Under the pieces are notes generated by a model, which worked only from the letters and a program-made list of their open reading frames with translations, did no database searches and was not told the DNA's origin. The translations under genes were made by a program, and so were the position numbers. A DNA stretch of 6,538 nt. Source: Thermaerobacter marianensis. GTDB lineage: Bacteria > Bacillota > Sulfobacillia > DYIH01 > DYIG01. The DNA is taken from the NCBI GenBank assembly GCA_020723725.1, contig DYIG01000078.1, forward strand, positions 600 through 7,137. The letters run 5' to 3'. Below, in pieces: positions 1 to 6,321 of the stretch (positions are counted from its first letter, which is position 1; each line of letters opens with the position of its first letter).

Positions 1-243
1 GTGGAGTTCAACCTCAACCTGCACGTAACGATTTACGCCCTGGTCAGCCAGGTTAGTCGTAATCTTGCCAAGGTTCAGGGACTTGCCAGGTTGCTGGCTT
101 GCCTCCTTGCGGGCCTTTCCCTTTGACGGCGCTGCGGCAGCAGCATCCGCTGCACCCGACTGTTTGGCTCCTAAAAAGAAGGCGCCCGCGCCCACGCCCG
201 CCATGGCAAGAACTGCACCCACTATCACCAGAACCTTCTTCAA
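1..243 (-). CDS. fliL: Flagellar basal body-associated protein FliL (3' end outside window)
   Basis: FliL is a single-pass inner-membrane protein that surrounds the MotAB stator units and supports torque under load. Eighty-one residues are visible. They start KKVLVIVGAVLAMAGVGAGAF, a short basic N-terminus followed by one membrane helix at ~4-24. A linker rich in Ala, Lys and Ser follows (~25-55), then the first part of the extracytoplasmic domain, SLNLGKITTNLADQGVNRYVQVEVEL, which matches the FliL pattern of a ...L..ITTNL... strand and RY..V.VELE. The start is TTG 243, set by the overlap with the flbD stop, by AAGGTG 7 nt upstream, and by the absence of any better in-frame start before the membrane helix. 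fliM and fliY/fliN would be expected next in a Bacillota operon but lie outside the window. Confidence 0.9.
   Translation of the reverse strand, partial: MKKVLVIVGAVLAMAGVGAGAFFLGAKQSGAADAAAAAPSKGKARKEASQQPGKSLNLGKITTNLADQGVNRYVQVEVELH
240..243 (-). promoter_or_regulatory. Overlapping flbD stop and fliL start (TTGA)
   Basis: The four bases TTGA hold the fliL TTG (243-241) and the flbD TGA (242-240), the TTG counterpart of the common ATGA junction. AAGGTG at 256-251 lies 7 nt before the TTG. This arrangement suggests that fliL translation depends on ribosomes finishing flbD. Confidence 0.65.
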
Positions 244-467
244 ATCCCCACACCTTCCTCAATCGTTTGATCAAGGCACCGTCCGGGTCCGTTGACCTGG
301 CGCCTGTAGTCGATGACCCGGCGAATAACCTCTGCAACCGGTTCTGCCACAACAAAACTCTTGCCATTAACCAGTGCGATGACAGTATCGGGATTTGCTT
401 CCACTATCTCTATAAGTTCGGCGTTAATCACCATTGCACCGCCGTTAAGCCTATGTACTTCTATCAT
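240..467 (-). CDS. flbD: FlbD/SwrD family flagellar protein
   Basis: This small 75-residue protein belongs to the FlbD family (PF06289), the SwrD/YlzI family of Bacillus subtilis, where the gene also sits between flgE and fliL. SwrD raises motor power and is needed for swarming. It is not the NtrC-like transcription factor of Caulobacter that shares the name FlbD. The sequence is typical: MIEVHRLNGGAMVINAELIE at the start, then ANPDTVIALVNGKSFVVAE and a helix EVIRRVIDYRRQV (~50-62). There is no signal peptide or membrane segment. I chose ATG 467 because the family pattern starts there and GGGGGTG lies 5 nt upstream; an in-frame extension to 509 would run into the hairpin. The stop overlaps the fliL start. 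Confidence 0.93.
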   Translation of the reverse strand: MIEVHRLNGGAMVINAELIEIVEANPDTVIALVNGKSFVVAEPVAEVIRRVIDYRRQVNGPGRCLDQTIEEGVGI

Positions 468-492
468 CCCTGCACCCCCACACCGCCGCTCG

Positions 493-524
493 GATTCCGG
501 GGGATCCAATAGCCCCCCGGAATC
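493..524 (-). other. Perfect 11-bp inverted repeat (RNA hairpin) between flgE and flbD
   Basis: On the coding strand the arms are GATTCCGGGGG (524-514) and CCCCCGGAATC (503-493), separated by a ten-base loop, with no mismatch. It lies 19 nt after the flgE stop and ends 25 nt before the flbD ATG. The bases that follow (CGAGCGGCGG) are not a U-run, so it lacks the usual intrinsic-terminator tail. It may act as an attenuator, as a stabiliser of the flgE 3' end, or as a processing site. The flbD ribosome site at 479-473 stays outside the stem. Confidence 0.7.
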
Positions 525-543
525 TAATCAAAGGCGGCCGGAA

Positions 544-2226
544 TTACCTCTTGATATTGGCAAGCTCCTGCAGCATCTCGTCTGAGGTTGTAATCACCCT
601 GGTGTTGGCCTGGAATCCACGCTGGGTAACGATCATGTCGGTGAATTCCTGGGCCAGGTCGACATTGGACATTTCAAGGTTGCCGCTCATTATCGAACCG
701 CGCCCCCCATTCTCCGCCGTTCCAATCATCTTGCTGCCCGAGTTGGTGGATTCCTTGTAGAGGTTGTTTCCCATCCGCAGCATGCCCGCCGGGTTATTGA
801 AGTTGGCCAGGGCTATTGCCCCCAAGTTCAGGGTAAACCCGTTGGAGAACACCCCGCTCACACTGCCGTCCTTGCCGATGGTGATGTTCGTCAGGGTACC
901 GCTCGGGTTACCGTTCTGCCTCTTGGCCAGGGCCGTGAATCCAGAGGTATACTGTGTGAGTTCAGTAATATCAGGCAAGACCTCCACTGCGTTAGCACCC
1001 GTCGGCTGGAAGATAAAGGGGTTGGTAAGGTTCGGGGGCATGGCCGAGTTCGCAATCTGGGTGGCCGCCTCGTCCACCTGGCCGCTGCTGGTAAAGACCA
1101 CTATGCCGGTCTGCTTGGAATCCGATCCATTGCCCAACTTAACCGTCTCCGACTCCAGCGGGTTGGTTCCGGTGGCACTGGTGTCCAGGAAGGCATCAAC
1201 CAGAGGGTAGGCGGGGTTAGCCACGTTGGTCAGTTGAGTCACCAGGTCGCTCAGGGTCGCACCGGCTGGGAAGGTTACATTGATATCATTACCACCGAGG
1301 GCATTGGGGGTCACCGTCGTGTTCCAACCCGCTCCCGCAGTTAGAATGATCTGGTCGTTGTTGCCAGCTGCGCCGTGGGTCTTGCTCTCGATATGCACCC
1401 CCGGTCCGGTTAGGCGACCCACCCCGGTCGCCGAGGCGTAGCCACTAAGGAAGACCTCACTGGCCTGTGTCAGGATGGCATCCTGGCTGGACTGGCTCAA
1501 GGTGCTGAAATTGGGGTAATACGTGGCCAGATAGCTTTGAATCAATGCGTCGCTGGCGTCGAGTGAGACGGTATACATCCATTCACCGGAAACCCCGGTT
1601 GGTTCAAAGGTTGTCATGACCCTGTGCACGTTGCCCAGGGAATCGTATATATCCATCGTGGTCTGGTGCTGGGTCCCTACCGCAGCATTGGCGTTCAGGT
1701 TGCCGCCAAAGGATATGGAGGTACTGGCGGTCGGAGGGTAGGAACGCCCGATAGGCACATTGATGCTGCCAACGGAGACGCTGGTGTTAACGTTTCCCGA
1801 TAAATCGGCTGTCCAGCCCATCACCTTCAATCCGGTGCCCTTGTCTATCATGTTACCGTCACGGTCGAGGTCAAAGTTCCCCGCACGTGAATAGAAGAGA
1901 TCAGTGCCATCAGACAGAACGAAGAAGCCCTCACCCTGGATCGCCAGGTCAGTAACCTTCCCCGTCGACTGCATGCTCCCCTGAGTGAAGATACTATCGA
2001 TACTCCCAATGTTTGTCCCCAGTCCAACCTGCATGGGGTTGGTACCTCCCATGCCACCATGCGGGGCTGTGGCGCCCTGCATGGTCTGCACCATCATCTC
2101 TTGGAAGTTAACCCTGCTACGCTTAAACCCAGCTGTGTTGACGTTAGCTATGTTATTGCCAATAACGTCCATCTTAATCTGGTGGCTCTTCAGACCGGAC
2201 ACCCCGGAAGAAAGCGAGCGCATCAT
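544..2226 (-). CDS. flgE: Flagellar hook protein FlgE, long form with central insertion
   Basis: FlgE is the subunit of the curved hook that joins the rod to the filament; it is exported through the type III gate and assembled under the FlgD cap. The 560-residue product is much longer than the ~400 of Salmonella. The N-terminal rod/hook domain is at 1-45 (SGLKSHQIKMDVIGNNIANVNTAGF), with LAIQGEGFFVL at 94-104 and the C-terminal domain at ~515-560 (NLEMSNVDLAQEFTDMIVTQRGFQANTRVI). The D2-type region begins with MDIYDSLGNVHRVMTTF (191-207) and resumes with GIVVFTSSGQVDEA (374-387). About 150 residues between them look inserted. No cysteine is present, so the Cys-Lys lysinoalanine cross-link known from spirochaete hooks cannot form. 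The start is ATG 2226 (a second ATG follows at 2223), with AGGGGGT 9 nt upstream. Confidence 0.97.
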   Translation of the reverse strand: MMRSLSSGVSGLKSHQIKMDVIGNNIANVNTAGFKRSRVNFQEMMVQTMQGATAPHGGMGGTNPMQVGLGTNIGSIDSIFTQGSMQSTGKVTDLAIQGEGFFVLSDGTDLFYSRAGNFDLDRDGNMIDKGTGLKVMGWTADLSGNVNTSVSVGSINVPIGRSYPPTASTSISFGGNLNANAAVGTQHQTTMDIYDSLGNVHRVMTTFEPTGVSGEWMYTVSLDASDALIQSYLATYYPNFSTLSQSSQDAILTQASEVFLSGYASATGVGRLTGPGVHIESKTHGAAGNNDQIILTAGAGWNTTVTPNALGGNDINVTFPAGATLSDLVTQLTNVANPAYPLVDAFLDTSATGTNPLESETVKLGNGSDSKQTGIVVFTSSGQVDEAATQIANSAMPPNLTNPFIFQPTGANAVEVLPDITELTQYTSGFTALAKRQNGNPSGTLTNITIGKDGSVSGVFSNGFTLNLGAIALANFNNPAGMLRMGNNLYKESTNSGSKMIGTAENGGRGSIMSGNLEMSNVDLAQEFTDMIVTQRGFQANTRVITTSDEMLQELANIKR

Positions 2227-2250
2227 TTTTTATCTACCCCCTGATCGTTT

Positions 2251-2586
2251 TTATTTGCTCTTCAGAAGACTGACCATCTGCTCCTGAAGGGTCTGGATCT
2301 GCCTTAACATGTCAGCCATTTCCCTCAGAGTCTCGCTTGATTGCTGCTGGCTCGCACCCATGGCGCCGAACGACTCGTTGAGGTTGGTCGTTTGCTCCAG
2401 CGCTGAAAACTGGGCCAACTGAGCAATAAAGTCCTTGTTGTCAGCAGGGTCCATCGGGTTTTGGTACTTCAGCTCCGTAACCAGCAATTGAAGAAAGGCG
2501 TTTTTATCCAGATCAGAGCCCTTCCGTTGCCGACCCCCTTCCAACGTTTGACCCGTGGTCGAAACACTCGTAACGTCGTGGATCAC
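2251..2586 (-). CDS. flgD: Short hook-capping protein FlgD
   Basis: FlgD forms the cap at the tip of the growing hook and guides FlgE subunits into place. The product has 111 residues, about half the ~230 of enteric FlgD. Residues ~26-70 carry the FlgD N-terminal domain, with LDKNAFLQLLVTELKYQNPMDP and then DFIAQLAQFSALEQTTNLN, which matches the family closely. After it comes a Gln- and Ser-rich stretch and a helix (~86-110, ETLREMADMLRQIQTLQEQM) with coiled-coil character. The Ig-like and Tudor-like domains of enteric FlgD are absent. Short FlgD proteins are usual in Bacillota, and only 24 nt separate the stop from flgE, so there is no room for a lost 3' part. The start is GTG with GGAGGTG (2600-2594) 7 nt upstream. 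Confidence 0.94.
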   Translation of the reverse strand: MIHDVTSVSTTGQTLEGGRQRKGSDLDKNAFLQLLVTELKYQNPMDPADNKDFIAQLAQFSALEQTTNLNESFGAMGASQQQSSETLREMADMLRQIQTLQEQMVSLLKSK

Positions 2587-2631
2587 AACCTCGCACCTCC
2601 AGTACCAATTAGTTCTGGTAGTGTTCCCAAT

Positions 2632-4149
2632 TCATGCCAGGCAGTTCAAAACCCCTGTGGCATCAGACCGCCTGTGCTCAGCCTCGCTTTCCCTTCTGTT
2701 CCCCGTTCCAGGCGAGCCGTCCCGGACGTGAACGTCATCGGTCTGATCCCGTCTATACTCCCGTCCACCGGTGTGTTGCTGCTGGCCGGACACCTCAGCG
2801 CGCAGAAGATCTATGTTTATGCCTCGCTCGGAAAGGGCTCCCTCCAGTTGCCAAAACCCTTCCTTCAAAAGGGGTATTACCTCAGGACGGTCTACGGTGA
2901 ACTCCGCCGACAGGGTGTTGTCACGCCAGGTGAGCTCCACCCGCACGGAGCCGAGTTCCTCCGGGTCTAGGCGGAGCTGCATGACCGTGCTGCCATCCTC
3001 CTTCTCAAGGAGCACCCGTTCTCTGACCATTCGGAAGACTTCATCCAGGCTATGGTTCCCGGTGTATGGCAGTTCAGGCACGACTGACGCCGCTTCGCCA
3101 CGATAAACATGTGCCAAAGGGGAAAGCCCGCTCTCCCATTGCGACGCACCCCTTGCAGCGAGACCGGCTCCCTGGGATAACTCAACGGCGGGCTCAACAG
3201 CTTGTCCGCTGGTCCGTGCGCCACCCTGCAGTTGTTCCGGGGACAGGGTGTAACTTGGCTCGTGGGGCCCCTGATTGGCGTCCACCCGAACCCCCTCTGT
3301 CACGATCTCCCTGTGATCATCACTGTTACTGAAGGCCATGGCACTCTGAGCCATTCCCTCAGCGGAATCATGGGCTGAAGCCATTGCGGCCTGGCCATGG
3401 CCATTTCTGAATGCCTCATTTGATGACGCGTCTGACACTTTCACAACCCTGTCGCCAACACCCTGAGGGGTAATTGTCTGAACCGCGTCTAGCGAGGCAT
3501 CTTTGATAACGCCGACATTACCTTGACTGTCATGAGGGTCTGTCGCAACCACGGTCCCCGTGGGCACGGCCTCTGTGCGCACCGTTTTTGCAGTCACGGT
3601 CTCTGGGCGCACGGCCCACGTGTTGCTGTCCGTGGTTTCAACCCCCTTGAGGTTGATGGCTGGTTCCACGACCAGCTGATCCCTAACGACGGTAACTGAT
3701 GACATCTCAAAGTCCGAGCTCTGCAGGGAGACCCATTGAGGCACCACGGCAACACCTTGCACCCCCTGAGACTGATTGGAATCCTTCTCTTGACCCGTCA
3801 TGACTTGCCGCCCCAGGCCCTCTGTCAACTGCAGCGAAGGCATCATGCAGGCCAAAACAAACACGGTCATATTCAGGTCATCAGCGGCTTGCTTCCGTTT
3901 ATTGCCACCCGAAACGACTTTCTTTTCATCGGTTTCACCAGCCACTCCAGGCGGGATTAACCCGTCCCGGGAAGGCTTATCCATGTTTTGACCACCACTT
4001 TTGAGCACTTCAAGGATCCCGGCAAACGGCATCAGGGGTCGCACCTCAGAAGCGGATTCCGAGGTTTCGGAAGCGGCACAGCCACCCTGCAAACAGCCCC
4101 CCGGTTCTCTAACCCCGGGCACATCACCCAAAACCAAAAGGTTAACCAA
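2632..4149 (-). CDS. fliK: Flagellar hook-length control protein FliK
   Basis: FliK is a secreted molecular ruler. It measures the growing hook and switches the export gate (FlhB) from rod/hook to filament substrates. From TTG 4149 it has 505 residues. Residues ~1-360 are poorly conserved, rich in Ser, Thr, Gly, Ala and Val and probably disordered, apart from a hydrophobic segment around MTVFVLACMM (~94-103). The C-terminal Flg_hook domain is clear at ~366-455, including MQLRLDPEELGSVRVEL (390-406) and a late helix GALSERGINIDLL. A polar tail of ~50 residues follows. I chose TTG 4149 because AGAGGTG lies 5 nt upstream, giving an 8-nt overlap with fliJ. ATG 4167 and TTG 4194 are in the same frame but have weak ribosome sites. 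flgD follows after 45 nt. The function is secure and the start is moderately so. Confidence 0.9.
   Translation of the reverse strand: MVNLLVLGDVPGVREPGGCLQGGCAASETSESASEVRPLMPFAGILEVLKSGGQNMDKPSRDGLIPPGVAGETDEKKVVSGGNKRKQAADDLNMTVFVLACMMPSLQLTEGLGRQVMTGQEKDSNQSQGVQGVAVVPQWVSLQSSDFEMSSVTVVRDQLVVEPAINLKGVETTDSNTWAVRPETVTAKTVRTEAVPTGTVVATDPHDSQGNVGVIKDASLDAVQTITPQGVGDRVVKVSDASSNEAFRNGHGQAAMASAHDSAEGMAQSAMAFSNSDDHREIVTEGVRVDANQGPHEPSYTLSPEQLQGGARTSGQAVEPAVELSQGAGLAARGASQWESGLSPLAHVYRGEAASVVPELPYTGNHSLDEVFRMVRERVLLEKEDGSTVMQLRLDPEELGSVRVELTWRDNTLSAEFTVDRPEVIPLLKEGFWQLEGALSERGINIDLLRAEVSGQQQHTGGREYRRDQTDDVHVRDGSPGTGNRRESEAEHRRSDATGVLNCLA
3565..3612 (-). repeat. Imperfect 30-nt tandem repeat inside fliK
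   Basis: On the plus strand two 18-base copies, cacggcctctgtgcgcac (3565-3582) and cacggtctctgggcgcac (3595-3612), differ at two positions and lie 30 nt apart. In the protein this gives two related ten-residue units, VRPETVTAKT and VRTEAVPTGT, in the disordered linker of FliK. It looks like a small internal duplication, the kind of change that alters ruler length. Confidence 0.5.
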
Positions 4150-4621
4150 CGACACACCTCTTTTCATCCGCGGCATATCCGGCCTGCCTGACAAAACCTA
4201 TGGCAGCGGCTTCATCAAGGGCCTGTGCCTCCTCGGCCCACATGGAGGCAGTGTAAGAAGCCAACTCGCGGGTGCGTAACGTCTCGAGGGCTTTCCTTTC
4301 TTTCCTCTGCTCAACAAGGGCCGAGCGGGCTTCTGCCGCTTTTTGCCTGGCTTCCGCCAGGATACAGGCTGCCTCATCCCTGCGCATGGCAAGAACCTTC
4401 AGGTACCTGTCATGAACGGCCCAGTCCCAGGGTTTGAGCCCCTCCTTCCGACGTTCAATCAGGAGTGCGCCCGCTTTTTCAAAGCCTTGAATGGCGCTAT
4501 CCAAAAGGAGTTCCGCGTCCTTCTCCAGCGCCAGGGCGGCCGCCAGTTCCTGTTCCAGTGCTTTCTCCTTCCTGACGGCCAGGTCAAGGACCCGCTGCAA
4601 GCGAAAATTAAACCGCCGCAT
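4142..4621 (-). CDS. fliJ: Flagellar export protein FliJ
   Basis: FliJ is a small antiparallel coiled-coil protein that sits in the centre of the FliI hexamer, like the F1 gamma stalk. It links the ATPase to FlhA and cycles export chaperones. The product has 159 residues, near the usual ~147. It opens with MRRFNFRLQRVLDLAVRKEK, the typical basic FliJ N-terminus, and is almost wholly helical. It also carries the charged stretch LVEQRKERKALETLRTREL (102-120), the kind of sequence found near the end of FliJ. I chose the ATG at 4621 because AAAGGGGG (4638-4631) lies 9 nt upstream and because the FliJ pattern starts there; longer starts would run deep into fliI. The ATG overlaps the last 14 nt of fliI, which suggests coupled translation of the ATPase and its stalk. 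The 3' end overlaps the likely fliK start. Confidence 0.93.
   Translation of the reverse strand: MRRFNFRLQRVLDLAVRKEKALEQELAAALALEKDAELLLDSAIQGFEKAGALLIERRKEGLKPWDWAVHDRYLKVLAMRRDEAACILAEARQKAAEARSALVEQRKERKALETLRTRELASYTASMWAEEAQALDEAAAIGFVRQAGYAADEKRCVVG
4155..4161 (-). promoter_or_regulatory. Shine-Dalgarno site deciding the fliK start
   Basis: AGAGGTG on the coding strand, within the last codons of fliJ. It sits 5 nt before TTG 4149, and falls downstream of the competing ATG at 4167, which has only a poor site of its own. This supports the TTG and coupling to fliJ termination. Confidence 0.5.
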
Positions 4622-5984
4622 CAGCGCCGACCCCCTTTGGCCCCAATATAGCCAGCAGCTCTCCCCGCGCCCGATCAAAGTCCGAGCATTCCCGGGAGTC
4701 CTGCTCAAGGAACCGCCTCATATCGCCTATCAATGCGCATGCGCGGTCGACCTCTGGGTTTGCGCCCTTCCTGTAGGCGCCTATGTTTATCAAATCCTCC
4801 GTTTCCCGATAGATCGCCAGGTTCTTCCTGAACTCCCTTGCAGCCCGTCGATGGTCCGGGCTAACCAGGTCATCCATCAGCCGGCTCACACTCTGGAGAA
4901 CGTCTATTGCCGGGAACTGCCCCTTTTCCGCCAGGTGCCGGGAAAGTATGATATGCCCATCGAGGATTCCACGAGCCGTGTCGGCAATGGGCTCGTTCAT
5001 ATCGTCACCGTCTACCAGGACGGTGTAAAAACCGGTTATGCTCCCGTGTTCCGTGAGTCCAGCCCTCTCCAGCAGGCGCGGGAACAGGCCGAACACAGAA
5101 GGCGGATACCCCCTGGTGGCAGGCGGCTCCCCGGCAGCCAGACCAACCTCCCTTTGGGCCATGGCCAGCCTGGTCAGGGAATCCATGAGCAACAGCACGT
5201 GCTGGCCACGGTCACGGAAGTACTCAGCCAGACTGGTAGCCAAAAGGGCGGCTTTCAGACGCAAGAGCGCCGGTTGGTCGGAGGTGGCCACCACCAAAAC
5301 CGACCGCTGCAGGGCATCACCCAATTCCTTTTCAATAAAGTCACGCACCTCCCGGCCACGCTCCCCTATGAGGGCGATTACGTTGACGTCAGCCTCTGTG
5401 CCACGCGCTAGCATGCCCATGAGGGTGCTCTTCCCCACACCGCTACCGGCGAAAATCCCTATCCTCTGTCCCCTGCCGACCGTGAGCAGGCCGTCAATAG
5501 CCTTGACACCCACGCCCAAACGCTCATCAATCCTCATTCTGGTCAGGGGGAGGGGGGCGCTGGCGTTCAGCGGGCGGAGCCCTTCCATGGGTATTGGTCC
5601 CCCCCCGTCTATCGGTTGCCCCAAACCATTGATCACCCGGCCGAGGACCCCCTGCCCAACAGCCACCCTCAGATCCCGCCCCGTTGCCTCAGCGTAACTG
5701 CCGGGGCCGATGCCTGTCATATCCCCCAGCGGCATAAGGATCACCCTGCCGTTGCGAAAACCAACCACCTCAGCGGCCAGCTTTTCACCCTTGTCACGAG
5801 GCGAAACCAGGCAGACCTCGCCTATCTCCGCCGCAGGGCCGACCGCTTCGATGGTCAGGCCAACAACCTGAGCCACCCTCCCCATCCTCTTAACGGGCCG
5901 GGCCTTCCGGATGGCGGTAACGGAACGGGTCGCGATTTCATCAAAAATTTGTAATTCACTCGCCGCGAGAGAACCCGGTGACAC
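4608..5984 (-). CDS. fliI: Flagellar type III export ATPase FliI
   Basis: FliI is the cytoplasmic ATPase of the flagellar type III export apparatus, a hexamer related to F1-ATPase beta. It helps load and unfold rod, hook and filament substrates at the export gate. From the GTG start it has 458 residues, close to the usual length. Visible motifs are the Walker A loop AGSGVGKST (179-187), GERGREV with the catalytic Glu (about E208), the Walker B strand ending LLLMD (D268), the block GYPPSVFGLFPRLLERAG, the ATPase alpha/beta signature PAIDVLQSVS (358-367) and the likely arginine finger R368. I chose GTG at 5984 because AGGAGGT at 5999-5993 lies 8 nt upstream; the TTG at 5990 lies only 2 nt from it. 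The gene overlaps fliH upstream and fliJ downstream (14 nt). All catalytic motifs are intact. The product is certain and the start slightly less so. Confidence 0.97.
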   Translation of the reverse strand: MSPGSLAASELQIFDEIATRSVTAIRKARPVKRMGRVAQVVGLTIEAVGPAAEIGEVCLVSPRDKGEKLAAEVVGFRNGRVILMPLGDMTGIGPGSYAEATGRDLRVAVGQGVLGRVINGLGQPIDGGGPIPMEGLRPLNASAPLPLTRMRIDERLGVGVKAIDGLLTVGRGQRIGIFAGSGVGKSTLMGMLARGTEADVNVIALIGERGREVRDFIEKELGDALQRSVLVVATSDQPALLRLKAALLATSLAEYFRDRGQHVLLLMDSLTRLAMAQREVGLAAGEPPATRGYPPSVFGLFPRLLERAGLTEHGSITGFYTVLVDGDDMNEPIADTARGILDGHIILSRHLAEKGQFPAIDVLQSVSRLMDDLVSPDHRRAAREFRKNLAIYRETEDLINIGAYRKGANPEVDRACALIGDMRRFLEQDSRECSDFDRARGELLAILGPKGVGADAAV

Positions 5985-6321
5985 CTTCAACGACCTCCTC
6001 CACCGCCATCTTCAAGCCCTGCAACTGGGTATCCAGACCGGCATCCCAGACCCCCTCCGGGGATTCGATGAGCACCCCTCCTCGTTCTATGCGGGGTTCG
6101 GGGTTGATGGTAATCCCTTGATTGACATCCAAACTGGATAAAAGCACCTCTCGCCCCTCGTCAAGGAACACGGCGTCTCCGGGGTTAACTGTCAATACCA
6201 CATCCCCACCGGGCCGTGTTTCCGCCAAAACAGCCGCCACAAGGCGGACAATGTCCTCAGGTTGCAAGGTGAGCTCCCGGCGCAGAATACGGCGGGGAGA
6301 CCTCGGCCACAAGGGCCTCAA
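5956..6321 (-). CDS. fliH: FliH C-terminal domain (frameshifted downstream part)
   Basis: This is the +1 frame relative to the upstream fliH piece. The listed limit is a TTG at 6321, but FliH-like sequence begins only near 6297 (RRILRRELTLQPEDIVRL) and runs to the stop at 5956. The RREL-x-L-x-P-E-D motif, the amphipathic helix with LVAAVLAE, the block VVLTVNPGDAVFL and the late GGVLIESPEGVWDAGLDTQL are typical of the FliH/YscL (V-ATPase subunit E-like) C-terminal domain, which binds the N-terminus of FliI. Residues 1-9 from the TTG look like out-of-frame read-through, and no good Shine-Dalgarno site precedes the TTG, so an independent gene is unlikely. Its last 29 bases overlap fliI if fliI starts at 5984, consistent with translational coupling. 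Without a frameshift event or a sequence correction this domain would not be joined to its coiled coil. Confidence 0.75.
   Translation of the reverse strand: MRPLWPRSPRRILRRELTLQPEDIVRLVAAVLAETRPGGDVVLTVNPGDAVFLDEGREVLLSSLDVNQGITINPEPRIERGGVLIESPEGVWDAGLDTQLQGLKMAVEEVVEGVTGFSRGE
5993..5999 (-). promoter_or_regulatory. Shine-Dalgarno site deciding the fliI start
   Basis: AGGAGGT on the coding strand, inside the 3' end of fliH. Spacing is 8 nt to GTG 5984 and only 2 nt to TTG 5990, which favours the GTG. Confidence 0.7.

Noticed and set aside
468..509. In-frame 5' extension of flbD to 509
   Set aside because: It would add 14 residues not seen in the FlbD family and runs into the hairpin; ATG 467 has a good ribosome site and matches the family start.
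493..524. Intrinsic (Rho-independent) terminator
   Set aside because: The stem is strong but is followed by a GC-rich stretch rather than a U-run, and co-oriented flagellar genes continue just downstream.
764..1210. Plus-strand open frame of 148 codons within the flgE region
   Set aside because: The opposite strand encodes continuous FlgE, and the plus-strand product has no coherent domain.
2605..2624. Weak inverted repeat (CCAG...CTGG) in the fliK-flgD gap
   Set aside because: Only four paired bases with a twelve-base loop, which is expected by chance.
2461..2970. Plus-strand open frame of 169 codons
   Set aside because: Antisense to the flgD start and the conserved fliK C-terminal domain; no plausible domain.
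4622..4708. In-frame 5' extension of fliJ to 4708
   Set aside because: The extra 29 residues overlap the fliI C-terminus and do not resemble FliJ, which begins at MRRFNFRL.
4491..5411. Plus-strand open frame of 306 codons
   Set aside because: It lies wholly antisense to fliI and the fliJ start, whose motifs are unmistakable. Its translation is rich in Pro, Arg and Gln with no recognisable domain, as expected for a shadow frame in GC-rich DNA.
5038..5697. Plus-strand open frame of 219 codons
   Set aside because: Antisense to the fliI ATPase core, low-complexity Pro/Ser/Arg composition, no family resemblance.
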